A DNA stretch of 52,476 nt from Clostridium sp. K13 (lineage in GTDB: Bacteria > Bacillota > Clostridia > Clostridiales > Clostridiaceae), in contig NZ_JAASHM010000023.1 of the NCBI RefSeq assembly GCF_019734195.1, positions 1 to 52,476 of the forward strand. Reading direction: 5' to 3'. The notes under the pieces are model-generated. The model ran no database searches and was not told where the DNA came from. It worked only from the letters and a program-made list of their open reading frames with translations. Position 1 is the first letter of the stretch, and each line of letters begins with the position of its first letter. Made by a program: the position numbers and the translations under genes. Of this stretch, positions 38,024 through 48,105 are shown piece after piece.

Positions 38024-39538
38024 TTAATAATTTTTAAACTCTCTTAACGTTGCTGGAGATACTCCATAAAAATTTTTAAACTTTCTATAGAAATAGCTTG
38101 TATCTAAGTAGCCTACCTCTTTTGCTATATCATTTATCTTCATATTTGTATTTAAAATTAAATCTTTAGCCTTCATATTTTTTACTTTATTTAAATACTC
38201 TGAAAATGAATATCCAACTTCTTTTGCAAATAATTGTCCTAAATAAGAGCTATTTATCTTATATTTTTGAGATAAAGTTTTCAAACTTAATTCTTCGTAG
38301 TAATTTTTATTAATATAATTTACTACTTGTTGAATTATCGGAGTATATTTAACAGAATTATTTTTCATCATATTTGATAAATCAATAATTTGCTTATCTA
38401 TATATGTAATAATGTCAGAAATACTGCTAGCATTATAAATATTAATTATTGTATTACTTATACTTTCCTCTTTAATTTCCTTATCAATTTTAAAATCATC
38501 TGCAATTTTATCAGCTAATAATATAGTTTTTATTGCTAAATCATAAATTTCTTGTGGAGAAAAAGTATTACTTCTAAATAATTCATCAATATAAGATCTT
38601 ACATCATCAGTGTTTTTTTCTATTATAATTTTATTTAGTATTTCTAACTCTTTATTCAAATTAAAACTTGCACCTGATATATTATCTATATCATTGCTAT
38701 ATAAACATTTATTATATCCATCTGTTATTATATTTTTCTTTACATTATTTGATATATTGTAACTCTTTTGTAAGTCATTTATATTGTATACACTATCTCC
38801 TACAGCAATAAAGGTTTCTCCAATATTATCTATTAATAAGCCTAATATTTTTCCATAATACTTTCGTATCTCTTCTATGTTAATATTATTTTCCCATGAA
38901 TTAATTAATATAATATCTCCATTAAATCTATACAATATTTCATAACCTTCATATGTATTTGCATTAATTAGTTCATTAATATCAGATTTTCTTCTATGAT
39001 TCTTTTTATTAAATAATATATTAGTTACTGTATAACATTTATCTTTTAATTCTATATTTATAATATCAGTTATTTCCTCTAAGATTTCTTTATCAGCATT
39101 TCCATTTAATATTTTCATAAATGTATTATTTTTTTCTAACAATTTATTTTCTTTTTCTTTATTAGCAGCTATTTTTTTATTAATATCTATTAATGCTTCC
39201 TCTAATTCTTCTTCATTTATAGGTTTTAATATATAATTTTCTATCCCATACTTCATTGCTGTTTTGGCATAAGAAAAATCATCGTATCCACTTAATACAA
39301 TAAATTTTACTTTTTTATTTTTCTCTTTAATCCTTTTAATAAGCTCCAATCCATTTATAACAGGCATATTAATATCTGTAATTATTATATCTACAGGCTC
39401 TTCATCATACTTTTCTAATGCTTCTTTTCCATTTTGAGCCATGTGCGTAATCTTTAATCCAAGTTTATCCCAATCTACTATATTTAATACTCCTTGTAAA
39501 ATTAACTTTTCATCATCAACTAACATAACCTTATACAT
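38024..39538 (-). CDS. AraC-type response regulator (YesN family)
   Basis: A roughly 504-residue cytosolic regulator. The receiver domain (about 1-120) has the acidic pair D8/D9 and phospho-acceptor Asp55 in DIIITDINMP. A long middle region (about 130-390) follows, and two AraC helix-turn-helices close the protein (about 405-504, with SLKTLSQKYKINSSYLGQLFAKEVG and MKINDIAKEVGYLDTSYFYRKFK). The preferred start is ATG 39538 (MYKVMLVDDE), which follows the kinase stop by one base; a start at 39547 would overlap. It probably activates the glycan promoters, several of which lack a good -35. Confidence 0.9.
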   Translation of the reverse strand: MYKVMLVDDEKLILQGVLNIVDWDKLGLKITHMAQNGKEALEKYDEEPVDIIITDINMPVINGLELIKRIKEKNKKVKFIVLSGYDDFSYAKTAMKYGIENYILKPINEEELEEALIDINKKIAANKEKENKLLEKNNTFMKILNGNADKEILEEITDIINIELKDKCYTVTNILFNKKNHRRKSDINELINANTYEGYEILYRFNGDIILINSWENNINIEEIRKYYGKILGLLIDNIGETFIAVGDSVYNINDLQKSYNISNNVKKNIITDGYNKCLYSNDIDNISGASFNLNKELEILNKIIIEKNTDDVRSYIDELFRSNTFSPQEIYDLAIKTILLADKIADDFKIDKEIKEESISNTIINIYNASSISDIITYIDKQIIDLSNMMKNNSVKYTPIIQQVVNYINKNYYEELSLKTLSQKYKINSSYLGQLFAKEVGYSFSEYLNKVKNMKAKDLILNTNMKINDIAKEVGYLDTSYFYRKFKNFYGVSPATLREFKNY

Positions 39539-39539
39539 T

Positions 39540-41306
39540 CTAATCAACCTTTCTACTTGGTATTGTTACTATAATTTTTAACCCTTTTTCTACTGCTTTT
39601 TCAATTTTAATACCATATTCTTTACCATATAAAATTCTTATTCTTTCATTTGCATTTGTAATTCCTATAGACTGGCCTGTCCCATATTTATCAGTTAACA
39701 TTCTATTCATTTGTAATAATTTTTCATCTTCTATACCTCTTCCATTATCTTCAATATATATTAAAACTTTATCATTTACTTCTTCAATCGAAATGGTAAG
39801 TTTGTTGTCATCATCCTCTAATCTAATTCCATGGACAAAATAATTTTCTATCAATGGTTGAATTGTAAATTTTATTATTTGATTATCTAAAATCTCTTTA
39901 GGGCAATTTATATTAAATTCAAACTTGTCTTCATATCTAAACTTAAAAATTTCTAAATATTTTTCACAATATTCTATTTCATTTTTAATAGATATTATAT
40001 CCTTATCCTTTAATTGACTTCTAAATAAGAATGCTAAAATATAAAGCATTTTACCAACTTCCTTATCTCCATTGCATATAGCCTTCATTCTTATTGATTC
40101 TAAAGTATTATATAAAAAATGAGGATTAATTTGACTTTGTAATGCCATAAGCTCAGCTTTTTTCTGATTTACTTCTGCTTTTTTTTCATTTAATTCATAT
40201 ACATAACTTTTTTCTATATAATCATTTAATTGAGTACACATCTCATTAAAATTTTCCGAAATAATATTTATTTCATCAACTTCTTTTCCTACTGGAATTA
40301 CAACATTTACATCACCTTGTTTAACTTTATCCATAGCTAATAAAAGTTTATTCATTCTATCACTAATATTTTTAATCTTAAAGTAAAAGAAAATTTCTGC
40401 AATCACAAATACAATTACGTCTATAAAAAACACTGATATATGAAATGATATGGGCAATTTTATTGTATTCTTTTTCTTTATCCTTCCAATGGTTATTAAA
40501 TCTAAATTATTATATATTGAATTAATACTATAATTCTCCTCTAAATAAAATTGATTTTTTCCTATTATTAATCCATCGTTATATGGATAGTGAGAATTTG
40601 TATATTTTCCAGTTGAATCATAAATACAAAATCCATTTTTATTTAAAATTAAAGTCTCATACTTATTATCATATTTTTCTAAAATTTTACTTATAAAATC
40701 TAAATTAAATACAAATACTATTTCCCCTTCATTTTTATATGTTAACGGATTATTAATTTCTCTAATATTATAAATATAATTTTTATCTTTTAAAGTATTT
40801 TTATATTTATATCTCTCTTCAATTGACTCCTTTGTGATCTTTTCATATCTTGTCTTCTTGTCTCTATTAAAAGAGGTAACCTCATTTCTACTATAACTAA
40901 CAAATTCTATTTTTTCTAAATTGGGATTTAAATTTATACATCCTTCTACAAAATACTCTACTCCCTTATAAATACTATCATTACTCATAGCATAATTATC
41001 TAATTTATTTTTTAGATAGCTTATATTATCAAAGTTTAAAAAATCTATAATATCTGTAATTATATCATTGTCTCTATACATATTTGTGGTTGCTATAGTT
41101 ACTGCATTATTAATATTTATAAGTTCTTCATTAATATCATAAATAACTTTATCATTTATATATAATTGACTCTCTCGTATATTATTTAATACCTTTCCTG
41201 CAAAAAATGCATCTAAAATTAATATTACTATAACCAATATACTTGTATAAATTATAATTATTTTTTTATACATTGTTCCATTTTTTATTCTCATGATTTT
41301 ACCCAT
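39540..41306 (-). CDS. Sensor histidine kinase (YesM/LytS family)
   Basis: A 588-residue membrane kinase. Membrane helices at about 14-36 and 288-310 enclose an extracellular sensor domain of about 250 residues. A HAMP-like segment (about 312-365) is followed by a His_kinase domain with SQINPHFLYNTLESIRM (His396) and an ATPase domain with IEDNGRGI. Pairing with the YesN-type regulator one base downstream is certain from the arrangement. Such pairs usually sense the availability of an extracellular glycan. The start is ambiguous between 41306 and 41294. Confidence 0.9.
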   Translation of the reverse strand: MGKIMRIKNGTMYKKIIIIYTSILVIVILILDAFFAGKVLNNIRESQLYINDKVIYDINEELININNAVTIATTNMYRDNDIITDIIDFLNFDNISYLKNKLDNYAMSNDSIYKGVEYFVEGCINLNPNLEKIEFVSYSRNEVTSFNRDKKTRYEKITKESIEERYKYKNTLKDKNYIYNIREINNPLTYKNEGEIVFVFNLDFISKILEKYDNKYETLILNKNGFCIYDSTGKYTNSHYPYNDGLIIGKNQFYLEENYSINSIYNNLDLITIGRIKKKNTIKLPISFHISVFFIDVIVFVIAEIFFYFKIKNISDRMNKLLLAMDKVKQGDVNVVIPVGKEVDEINIISENFNEMCTQLNDYIEKSYVYELNEKKAEVNQKKAELMALQSQINPHFLYNTLESIRMKAICNGDKEVGKMLYILAFLFRSQLKDKDIISIKNEIEYCEKYLEIFKFRYEDKFEFNINCPKEILDNQIIKFTIQPLIENYFVHGIRLEDDDNKLTISIEEVNDKVLIYIEDNGRGIEDEKLLQMNRMLTDKYGTGQSIGITNANERIRILYGKEYGIKIEKAVEKGLKIIVTIPSRKVD

Positions 41307-41490
41307 ACCTATATTTTTTCCTTAAGTTATTCTATAAATATTAAACCATATATATAAAATTTTCGAAAGTTTTTCTAATGGAAAAATTATATATTTTATT
41401 TAAATTTTTCACTTTTATCAACAATTTACTTTATATAACTCCTTTATTAAAATATAATTGTCTTATAAAAATACCAAAGGATGTGACTTT

Positions 41491-42159
41491 ATGAATACGT
41501 TTAATCTTCAAAAAATACTAGACTTTTTTAATTATATATTTTGGTTTTTTTGCTTAAATATATTTTTTCTAATTTTTAATACACCATTAGTATTATTTTT
41601 TCTATTTGTTGGCTTAGATCAAGTTGTAACTTACTTACCATTATTTCTAGTTTGTTCAATTCCATTAATGCCTTCAATAACTGTTTTATTCTACTGTATG
41701 AATAAAATAATTAAATATAAAGATTTAGATTTATTTTATGACATATATATGGGAATAAAACTAAATATAAAACAATCGATTTTATTATGGTGCTGTGAGT
41801 TATTTATAATATTTATTTTATCAATAAATGTCAGATTCTTTACACAATATGAATTTAGCTTATTATTTAATTGTATGTTTATAACATTATTTATTATATT
41901 ATTATTAATAACACCATACATTTATTTATTAATAAGTAGGTTTTCACTAAAGAGTTATGCTTTGATAAAAAACGCCTTAATACTTGCTGTTACTAGACCT
42001 CTTATAACTATATCAAATATATTAATTCTTTTATTCTGTATGATTTTATTTGAAGTAAGTCCTGGAACAACTATTCTATTTGCTAGTAGTATTTTTACTT
42101 TTCTAATAAGTTATAATAGTAAACTCTTACTTAATAATCTTGAAGAATTATCAAATTAA
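41491..42159 (+). CDS. YesL-like (DUF624) membrane protein
   Basis: A roughly 222-residue protein with five or six membrane segments, starting NLQKILDFFNYIFWFFCLNIFFLIFNTP, which is typical of the YesL/DUF624 family. These proteins are found beside YesM/YesN and LplB/LplC sugar systems; their role is not known. It is divergent from the sensor kinase. The ATG at 41491 follows AAAGGATGTGA and is preferred over the longer frame from 41458. Confidence 0.8.
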   Translation: MNTFNLQKILDFFNYIFWFFCLNIFFLIFNTPLVLFFLFVGLDQVVTYLPLFLVCSIPLMPSITVLFYCMNKIIKYKDLDLFYDIYMGIKLNIKQSILLWCCELFIIFILSINVRFFTQYEFSLLFNCMFITLFIILLLITPYIYLLISRFSLKSYALIKNALILAVTRPLITISNILILLFCMILFEVSPGTTILFASSIFTFLISYNSKLLLNNLEELSN

Positions 42160-42164
42160 AATAT

Positions 42165-42202
42165 AAAGCTAACTAATTTAAAAATTAAAATTAGTTAGCT
42201 TT
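42165..42202. terminator. Terminator between convergent genes
   Basis: A perfect 15-bp stem (42165-42179 with 42188-42202) with an 8-base loop. The minus-strand side continues ATATTTTAATTT. It serves the YesL-like gene and the methyltransferase gene. Confidence 0.7.
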
Positions 42203-42220
42203 TCCCAATTATAAATTTAA

Positions 42221-42691
42221 TTATTTTCTTTCTAGTTTTAATAAAAACTCTTTTTTATCTATTCCATCTGCATATCCTACCATTGCTCCATTTTTTCCAA
42301 TAACTCTATGACATGGCACAATAATTGCAATTGGATTCTTATTATTTGCTCCACCTACAGCTCTATATGCATTTGGTTTTCCTATTCTTTCAGCAACTTG
42401 TTTATAAGAAAGGGTTTCTCCATAATTAATTTTACATAATTCACTCCAAACACATTTTTGAAAATTTGTACCCTTTATAAATTTAATTTCTAATTCAAAG
42501 TTCTTTCTTTCTCCATTAAAATATTCTTCTAATTGATTCTTACATTTACTTATTATACTTTTTTCATTTTCATTATTTATTTCATCCATTGGTAAATCAA
42601 TATCACTAACAAAATTAACTCCAATTATATATTTATCTTCTACTTCAATTTTAATTTTTCCTAGTTCACTATCATAATAACTAAAACTCAT
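42221..42691 (-). CDS. ogt: Methylated-DNA--protein-cysteine S-methyltransferase
   Basis: A 156-residue DNA repair protein that takes the alkyl group from O6-alkylguanine onto its own cysteine. The acceptor cysteine is in IVPCHRVIGKNG (about residues 124-135). The helix-turn-helix region GETLSYKQVAERIGKPNAYRAVG and the C-terminal DGIDKKEFLLKLE are intact. The length is normal for Ogt. A stand-alone gene with no link to its neighbours. Confidence 0.93.
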   Translation of the reverse strand: MSFSYYDSELGKIKIEVEDKYIIGVNFVSDIDLPMDEINNENEKSIISKCKNQLEEYFNGERKNFELEIKFIKGTNFQKCVWSELCKINYGETLSYKQVAERIGKPNAYRAVGGANNKNPIAIIVPCHRVIGKNGAMVGYADGIDKKEFLLKLERK

Positions 42692-42747
42692 AATAACATT
42701 GACCTTTCTTATAATAATTATTAATATAAATTATTATATCATTATAA

Positions 42748-42785
42748 AATAATAGGAGCATGCTTAATTTCACGCTCCTATTATT
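42748..42785 (-). terminator. Terminator of the RND-repeat protein operon
   Basis: A perfect 12-bp stem (42774-42785 with 42748-42759) begins one base past the stop codon; the minus-strand tail is TTATTTTATAA. Confidence 0.7.
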
Positions 42786-42786
42786 T

Positions 42787-45669
42787 TTATTTAAATATAT
42801 CCTTAATTTTTTCAAATAATGATTTATTACTACTATCTGAATCTGTAATTTTTTCATTTTCTTCTACATTTATTTCATTAGTATCATTTTTACTATTACT
42901 ACTTTCCACTGCATCACTTCTCATTATAAATTTAACAGATCCTGTCATATCATTTGACAAACCTGAATATACACCATAATCCTTTGATATTTTAACTAAT
43001 TCATCCTTAACATCACTAAATCCATCAATGCTATCTAAAGCCTTACTACCTTCTTCATTAATTTTGTCTAACCCTTCAGATTTCAGTTTATCAACACCAT
43101 CATATAGTGATTGTGTGCCACTCTTAAGCTTCTCAGTTCCATCTAATATCTTTTTAGAATTATCTTTTAATGTTAACGTACCATCTACTAATGTTTTCCC
43201 ACCTTCTGCTAAAGAAGTAACTCCATTAGCTAATGTCTTTCCCCCTTCTGATAATTGGTTTGTTCCATTATATAATGTTCCTATTCCTGATTTTATTAAT
43301 TTAGAATTAACATTTAACTCATTTGCGCCACTTAATAATGAATTACTACCACTTGCTAAAGCATTAGCTCCATCAGCTAATGTCTTTCCGCCCTCTGCTA
43401 ATTTATTTGTTCCATCATATAATTCTCCTATTCCTGAACTTATTAATTTAGAATTAGTATTTAATTCCTTAGCACCACTTACTAATGTACTACTTCCTTC
43501 TTCTAAAGCTTTTGTACCTTCTAACAAAGACCCTGTACCTTTTGCTAACTCACTACTTCCTTCAGAAAGTTGTCCCATTGCATCACTTATTTGTGTTGAT
43601 CCATTATTTAAAGTAGTACTTCCAGTTGCAAGACTATTACTTCCATCTAATAATGCTGTAATTCCCTCTTCTAAATCTCCTGTACTTCCAGCTAATTGAC
43701 TACTTCCATCATAAAGTGACTTTATCCCTTGAGACATAAATTCTGCTCCAGCTGTCAATTCCGCTCCAGCATTCACTACACCTTGAAAAGTACTAACTAA
43801 TTGACTTGAATTATCTGAAAGATTTGATAATCCTTCTTTTAAGTTTTTTGCCCCTTGTGTTGCAGGTTCAATTCCATTTTTCACTTGTACTAATCCTAAA
43901 TTTTGTTCTGATGATACATTACTTACACCTGAACTTATAGCAACTAACTGTTCTGCAAGGTCTGGGTTACTTTCTGCTAAGCCTGCAGCAATATTATCTA
44001 ACTGTGCCGCAAGGTCATCTAACTGTGCTGCTGAATTTATAAGTGTATCAAGTCCTGAAACTCCACCTGAAAGTCCATTACTTAATTCTTCCGCTCCAGA
44101 TAATGCACCTTTTATTCCTCCATCAATCTCTTCGTATTTTTTCTCAACTTCACTTGTTCCATTTACAAAACTACTTACTCCACCAAAAAACATTTCTCTT
44201 TGTGATTCTATATTAGCAAGTCCTTTATTTATATCATTTATTCCTTTAATTAATATAGGTGCCTTACTACTTAATTCCTTTACCCCATTATTTAAATCTT
44301 GTGCTCCTGAATATATTGCTTTTACTCCATTATCAAATTCTACATACTTTTCATTTAGTTGGTTTACACCTTTATCTAGCTCATTTGCACCATTATTTAA
44401 CTCTGGAGTTTTTGCATTTAATGTAGCAACTCCGCCACTTAAAGTTTCAGCACCTGACACTAAACTTGATACACCTTCATCAAATAGTGAATACTTTGTA
44501 TTTAATTCACTAGCTCCACTATTTAATGAATCAACACCACTTATTAATGTTGGAACACTTCCATTTAATTTATTAATTCCATCATTTAAAGTTCCTGCAC
44601 CTGATGCCAAACTTGATACACCTGTATCAAATAGTGAATACTTTGTATTTAATTCACTAGCTCCACTGTTCAATGAGTTAGCACCACTTACTAATGTTGG
44701 AACATTGCTATTTAATTTATTTATCCCATTTTTTAATTCAATTGCACCACTATTTAAAGTATCTACCCCTGAATCAAATATAGAATAACTATTTGCTAAA
44801 TCAGTCTGCCCATCTAATAACTCCTTAGAGCCGCTTAATAAATCCTCTCCGCCCTTTTGCAAGTCATTTAATGCAGTTTTTAAGTCATCAAGCTTATCTA
44901 TTCCTTGTATTTCATCTATATCTTCACTAGAAGTAGTGGCAAGTACCATTATTGCAGGTATTTCAAATTTCTCTGTTTCTCCCGTAATTTCAAATGAATC
45001 TTCTAAATCAATACTACTACTTCCTAATAAATCATCTAACAAACCTCCTAAATTCAATGATTCTTTAAGGCCTGGTATTGTAACAAAAGTTACTAATGAA
45101 TTATTTCCATCATTAAGAACTTTACCTGAAGTAATTTCTACATTCTTAAAATTGCTATTAGACAAAGTAAGTTCCGCTGCTGTTAATAACGGTAGATATA
45201 TTGTTCTTTTTTCTCCATTGATAAAAACTGTTTTACTTTCATTATTCTTAATATTAACTGAAATTTTAAATTTACCACTTTTTCCTAAAACATCATTAGG
45301 ATCTACTTTCTTACCATTAAATTCGTAATTAACTGAAATAGTTATTGGTAATTTATTACTACTCTTACCTTGATAATAAAGCTCATTTGAATTTATATTC
45401 CAACTTAAATTTTCTCCATTTTTAGTTGGCTCCTCATCACCTTTTACATTTTTAATATCTGTTAATGTTGACTTATCTGTAAATTCTCCTAAAGCTTCAC
45501 TTCCCTTAATCCAATCACTAACTATTTGTTCTGTTGGATTTCCATTTTCATCTAATATTACATATACAGTTTCATCCTTTTTAATCTCTTGAGCAAAAGC
45601 TACAGAATTAGTTGTAACTGTTATTAATGCAACTAAACATGCTAATCTTTTTGATATTCCTTTTCTCAT
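42787..45669 (-). CDS. Secreted LxxG heptad-repeat protein, RND partner (Pip/YhgE-type repeats)
   Basis: A 960-residue exported protein. It has a signal peptide (cleavage near VAFA-QE, about residue 26), an N-terminal beta domain (about 30-255), then over 550 residues of the xxxLxxG heptad pattern (LNSGASELNTKYSLFDTGVSS and variants), predicted to form long coiled coils, and a charged tail ending KSLFEKIKDIFK. Copies of a roughly 60-residue block (SLNSGASELNTKYSLFD) are almost identical, so recombination between them is likely. There is no C-terminal membrane segment, unlike full YhgE/Pip proteins. Its start overlaps the RND gene stop (ATGA), so I infer an extracytoplasmic adaptor for that exporter. 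Confidence 0.8.
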   Translation of the reverse strand: MRKGISKRLACLVALITVTTNSVAFAQEIKKDETVYVILDENGNPTEQIVSDWIKGSEALGEFTDKSTLTDIKNVKGDEEPTKNGENLSWNINSNELYYQGKSSNKLPITISVNYEFNGKKVDPNDVLGKSGKFKISVNIKNNESKTVFINGEKRTIYLPLLTAAELTLSNSNFKNVEITSGKVLNDGNNSLVTFVTIPGLKESLNLGGLLDDLLGSSSIDLEDSFEITGETEKFEIPAIMVLATTSSEDIDEIQGIDKLDDLKTALNDLQKGGEDLLSGSKELLDGQTDLANSYSIFDSGVDTLNSGAIELKNGINKLNSNVPTLVSGANSLNSGASELNTKYSLFDTGVSSLASGAGTLNDGINKLNGSVPTLISGVDSLNSGASELNTKYSLFDEGVSSLVSGAETLSGGVATLNAKTPELNNGANELDKGVNQLNEKYVEFDNGVKAIYSGAQDLNNGVKELSSKAPILIKGINDINKGLANIESQREMFFGGVSSFVNGTSEVEKKYEEIDGGIKGALSGAEELSNGLSGGVSGLDTLINSAAQLDDLAAQLDNIAAGLAESNPDLAEQLVAISSGVSNVSSEQNLGLVQVKNGIEPATQGAKNLKEGLSNLSDNSSQLVSTFQGVVNAGAELTAGAEFMSQGIKSLYDGSSQLAGSTGDLEEGITALLDGSNSLATGSTTLNNGSTQISDAMGQLSEGSSELAKGTGSLLEGTKALEEGSSTLVSGAKELNTNSKLISSGIGELYDGTNKLAEGGKTLADGANALASGSNSLLSGANELNVNSKLIKSGIGTLYNGTNQLSEGGKTLANGVTSLAEGGKTLVDGTLTLKDNSKKILDGTEKLKSGTQSLYDGVDKLKSEGLDKINEEGSKALDSIDGFSDVKDELVKISKDYGVYSGLSNDMTGSVKFIMRSDAVESSNSKNDTNEINVEENEKITDSDSSNKSLFEKIKDIFK

Positions 45670-47750
45670 ATTTTTTTTCCTCCCTCAACACATTCAACAA
45701 AAGTTTTACTTGTTTTAACTATTAACTTTTCACAAAGTAATAATATTCCTGGCAATACAAATAGTATTATAAACATACTTATAATTGCGCCTCTAGCCAT
45801 TAAAGTACATAAGGAACTTATCATTTCCATATCTGATATAATTCCTACACCTGCAGTTGCTCCAAAAAAAGTTAATGCACTAGTAACAATTGACCTTGAT
45901 GAACTTTGTAATGCTATTGTCATTGCTTTTTTCTTATCACTATTTAAAGCTAGCTCTTCTTTAAATCTAGATGTTAGCAATATTGCATAATCTACTGTTG
46001 CCCCTAATTGAATAGTTCCTATTACTATTGATGATATAAATGGAATACTTGTACCCATGTAGAAAGGAATTCCTAAGTTTATAAAAATAGCTAATTCTAT
46101 TACTAAAACTAACAATATAGGAATTATCGCTGATTTAAATACAAATAATATTATTATAAATATAGCTAAAATTGATGCTACACTAACCCTATTAAAATCA
46201 CTATCTGCTATTGTAATTAAATCTTCTGTTAATGGTGCCTCACCACCTACTAATGCATTTTCATCATACTTTTTAACAATATTATTTATTTTCTTTAATT
46301 GAACACCTACCTCATCTGATGCCGCCTTATATTCTGAGTTAAGCATTACTTCTTCATATCCACCATTTTTTATTTTTTCTAATAAATCCTTTGGTATAAA
46401 AGTTTGAGGAATTCTTTGACCTAATATATCTTCTAAACCTACTACTGATGTTACTCCTTCAACAGACTTTAATTCATCAATCATTTGATCAACCTTATAA
46501 CCTTCTAAATCATCTCTCACCAAAATTATATTAGTTGACATCATGTTATACTCTGACTTTAATTTATTATTAGCTATAATAGAAGGTAAATCCTTTGGTA
46601 ATGATTCATCCAAATTATAATAAACCTTTGTATTATTATTTCCTATAATGGCTGGTATCAAAGCAATTGCTCCAACAATAACAAATAATTTATGATGCTT
46701 TATTACAAATACTGAACTTTTCTTAAAACTTGGTAGTAAAGTTTTATGCTTATACTTATGAATAAGCTTATCAAATGTTAATATCATTGCTGGTAATACT
46801 GTTATAGTACATATAACCCCAAATACAACACCTTTTGCCATTACAAACCCAATATCTTTTCCAAATCCTAATTCCATAATACATAAGGCTAAGAATCCAG
46901 CGACTGTAGTTAATGAACTTCCTGCAATAGATGATATAGTTTTTTCTATTGCAATTGCCATAGCCTCCGTCTTATTTGGTTGATTTATTCTTTCTTCGTC
47001 ATATCTATTAAGTAAAAAAATTGAATAGTCCATTGTTACTGCTAGTTGTAATACAGCTGATAAGGCTTTTGTTATATATGAAATTTCTCCAAACAGTATA
47101 TTTGTACCCATATTATAAATTACTGCTATACCTATACTTAACATAAATATAATTGGAATTATAAATGATTCCATAGTTAAACTTAAAATTATTATTGATA
47201 ATATAACAGCTATTAAAACATAAATAGGTGTCTCCTTATCAGCTAAATCTTTAGTATCCTTTATTACACCACCAATTCCACTTAAAAATGCTTGTTTACC
47301 TGTAATACTTCTTATTTCTTCTATTGCTTTTTCAGTTGCTTCACTTGCATCAGTATCAGTTAACTTAACAATCATAAGTGTTGAATCATCTGAAAAAAGC
47401 ATATCTCTTATCTCAGCCGGTAATATTTCTTTAGGAACAGATATATCTAGTGCATCATCTACCCATATGACTTCAGATACCCCATCAACGTTAGCTACTT
47501 TTTCCTTTAGTTTAGCTACATCTTTATTATCCATACCTTCAATTATTAACATAGCTAAGGACCCACAATCAAAATCATCTTTTAATATTGCTTGAGCTTT
47601 TCTTGTTTCTAAATCATTTGGTAAATAACTCAAGATATCATAATTAACTTTTGTATTAAAATATCCTATTGCAGATGGTATTAATAAAATAATGGCTACT
47701 ATCAAAATAAAAATTCTACTTTTGGCTATTGCCCTTGATATTTTTTTCAT
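45666..47750 (-). CDS. RND superfamily exporter (MMPL type)
   Basis: A 694-residue membrane protein with two similar halves. Each has one membrane helix, an extracytoplasmic domain of about 150 residues and five further helices. The halves are marked by VTMDYSIFLLNRYDEER (about 235-251) and ATVDYAILLTSRFKEEL (about 572-588), whose Asp residues are the likely proton relay. The MMPL type exports lipids or hydrophobic compounds; the cargo here is unknown. GGGGGG lies before the start. It is coupled to the repeat protein by a 4-base overlap. Confidence 0.88.
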   Translation of the reverse strand: MKKISRAIAKSRIFILIVAIILLIPSAIGYFNTKVNYDILSYLPNDLETRKAQAILKDDFDCGSLAMLIIEGMDNKDVAKLKEKVANVDGVSEVIWVDDALDISVPKEILPAEIRDMLFSDDSTLMIVKLTDTDASEATEKAIEEIRSITGKQAFLSGIGGVIKDTKDLADKETPIYVLIAVILSIIILSLTMESFIIPIIFMLSIGIAVIYNMGTNILFGEISYITKALSAVLQLAVTMDYSIFLLNRYDEERINQPNKTEAMAIAIEKTISSIAGSSLTTVAGFLALCIMELGFGKDIGFVMAKGVVFGVICTITVLPAMILTFDKLIHKYKHKTLLPSFKKSSVFVIKHHKLFVIVGAIALIPAIIGNNNTKVYYNLDESLPKDLPSIIANNKLKSEYNMMSTNIILVRDDLEGYKVDQMIDELKSVEGVTSVVGLEDILGQRIPQTFIPKDLLEKIKNGGYEEVMLNSEYKAASDEVGVQLKKINNIVKKYDENALVGGEAPLTEDLITIADSDFNRVSVASILAIFIIILFVFKSAIIPILLVLVIELAIFINLGIPFYMGTSIPFISSIVIGTIQLGATVDYAILLTSRFKEELALNSDKKKAMTIALQSSSRSIVTSALTFFGATAGVGIISDMEMISSLCTLMARGAIISMFIILFVLPGILLLCEKLIVKTSKTFVECVEGGKKI

Positions 47751-48079
47751 CCTGTTATCCCCCCATTCTCCTCTTCTCTAAACTTTATACTCTTTAAACT
47801 TTTTTTTCAATTTCAGTTTTCTGTATTTTTTTCCCTGTTTTTTAATTAAAAACAGTATTTATATCCTATTCATAGGCATTTTCCTTTATTTTCCTCGAGT
47901 TATCTTTTGTTCTTATTTTCTTCTTTTGAAACCCTTGATTTTTCTAGCTTCTAGCCTTTCATTTTATTTTTCTTAATTAAAATTTAACAACTTGTTTAAA
48001 ATTCTACTTAAGAAAAATAATATCTAATTAATAATTTATTTATAAATTTCTAATACAATTACACTTTTTCAAAAAATAA
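47751..48079 (-). promoter_or_regulatory. Leader and promoter region of the RND operon
   Basis: This gene-free stretch holds a possible promoter on the minus strand: TTGTTA (47985-47990) and TAAAAT (47961-47966), 18 bases apart. Downstream in the roughly 200-base leader are two small palindromes: CTGTTTTT/AAAAACAG (47835-47842 with 47848-47855) and CCTATTCATAGG (47865-47876). They could bind a repressor of the TetR or MarR kind, but no regulator gene is adjacent. I see no small gene. Confidence 0.35.
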
Positions 48080-48105
48080 AAAGAGGACTAAAACTAGTCC
48101 TCTTT
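48080..48105 (-). terminator. Terminator containing the sortase stop codon
   Basis: A perfect 11-bp stem (48080-48090 with 48095-48105) with a 4-base loop; the TAG stop of the sortase gene begins at the 3' base of the first arm. The minus-strand tail is TTTTTATTTTTTG. Confidence 0.85.

Noticed and set aside
43028..43699. A 223-codon plus-strand frame opposite the LxxG-repeat gene
   Set aside because: Repetitive mirror of the heptad repeats with no start signal; not a gene.
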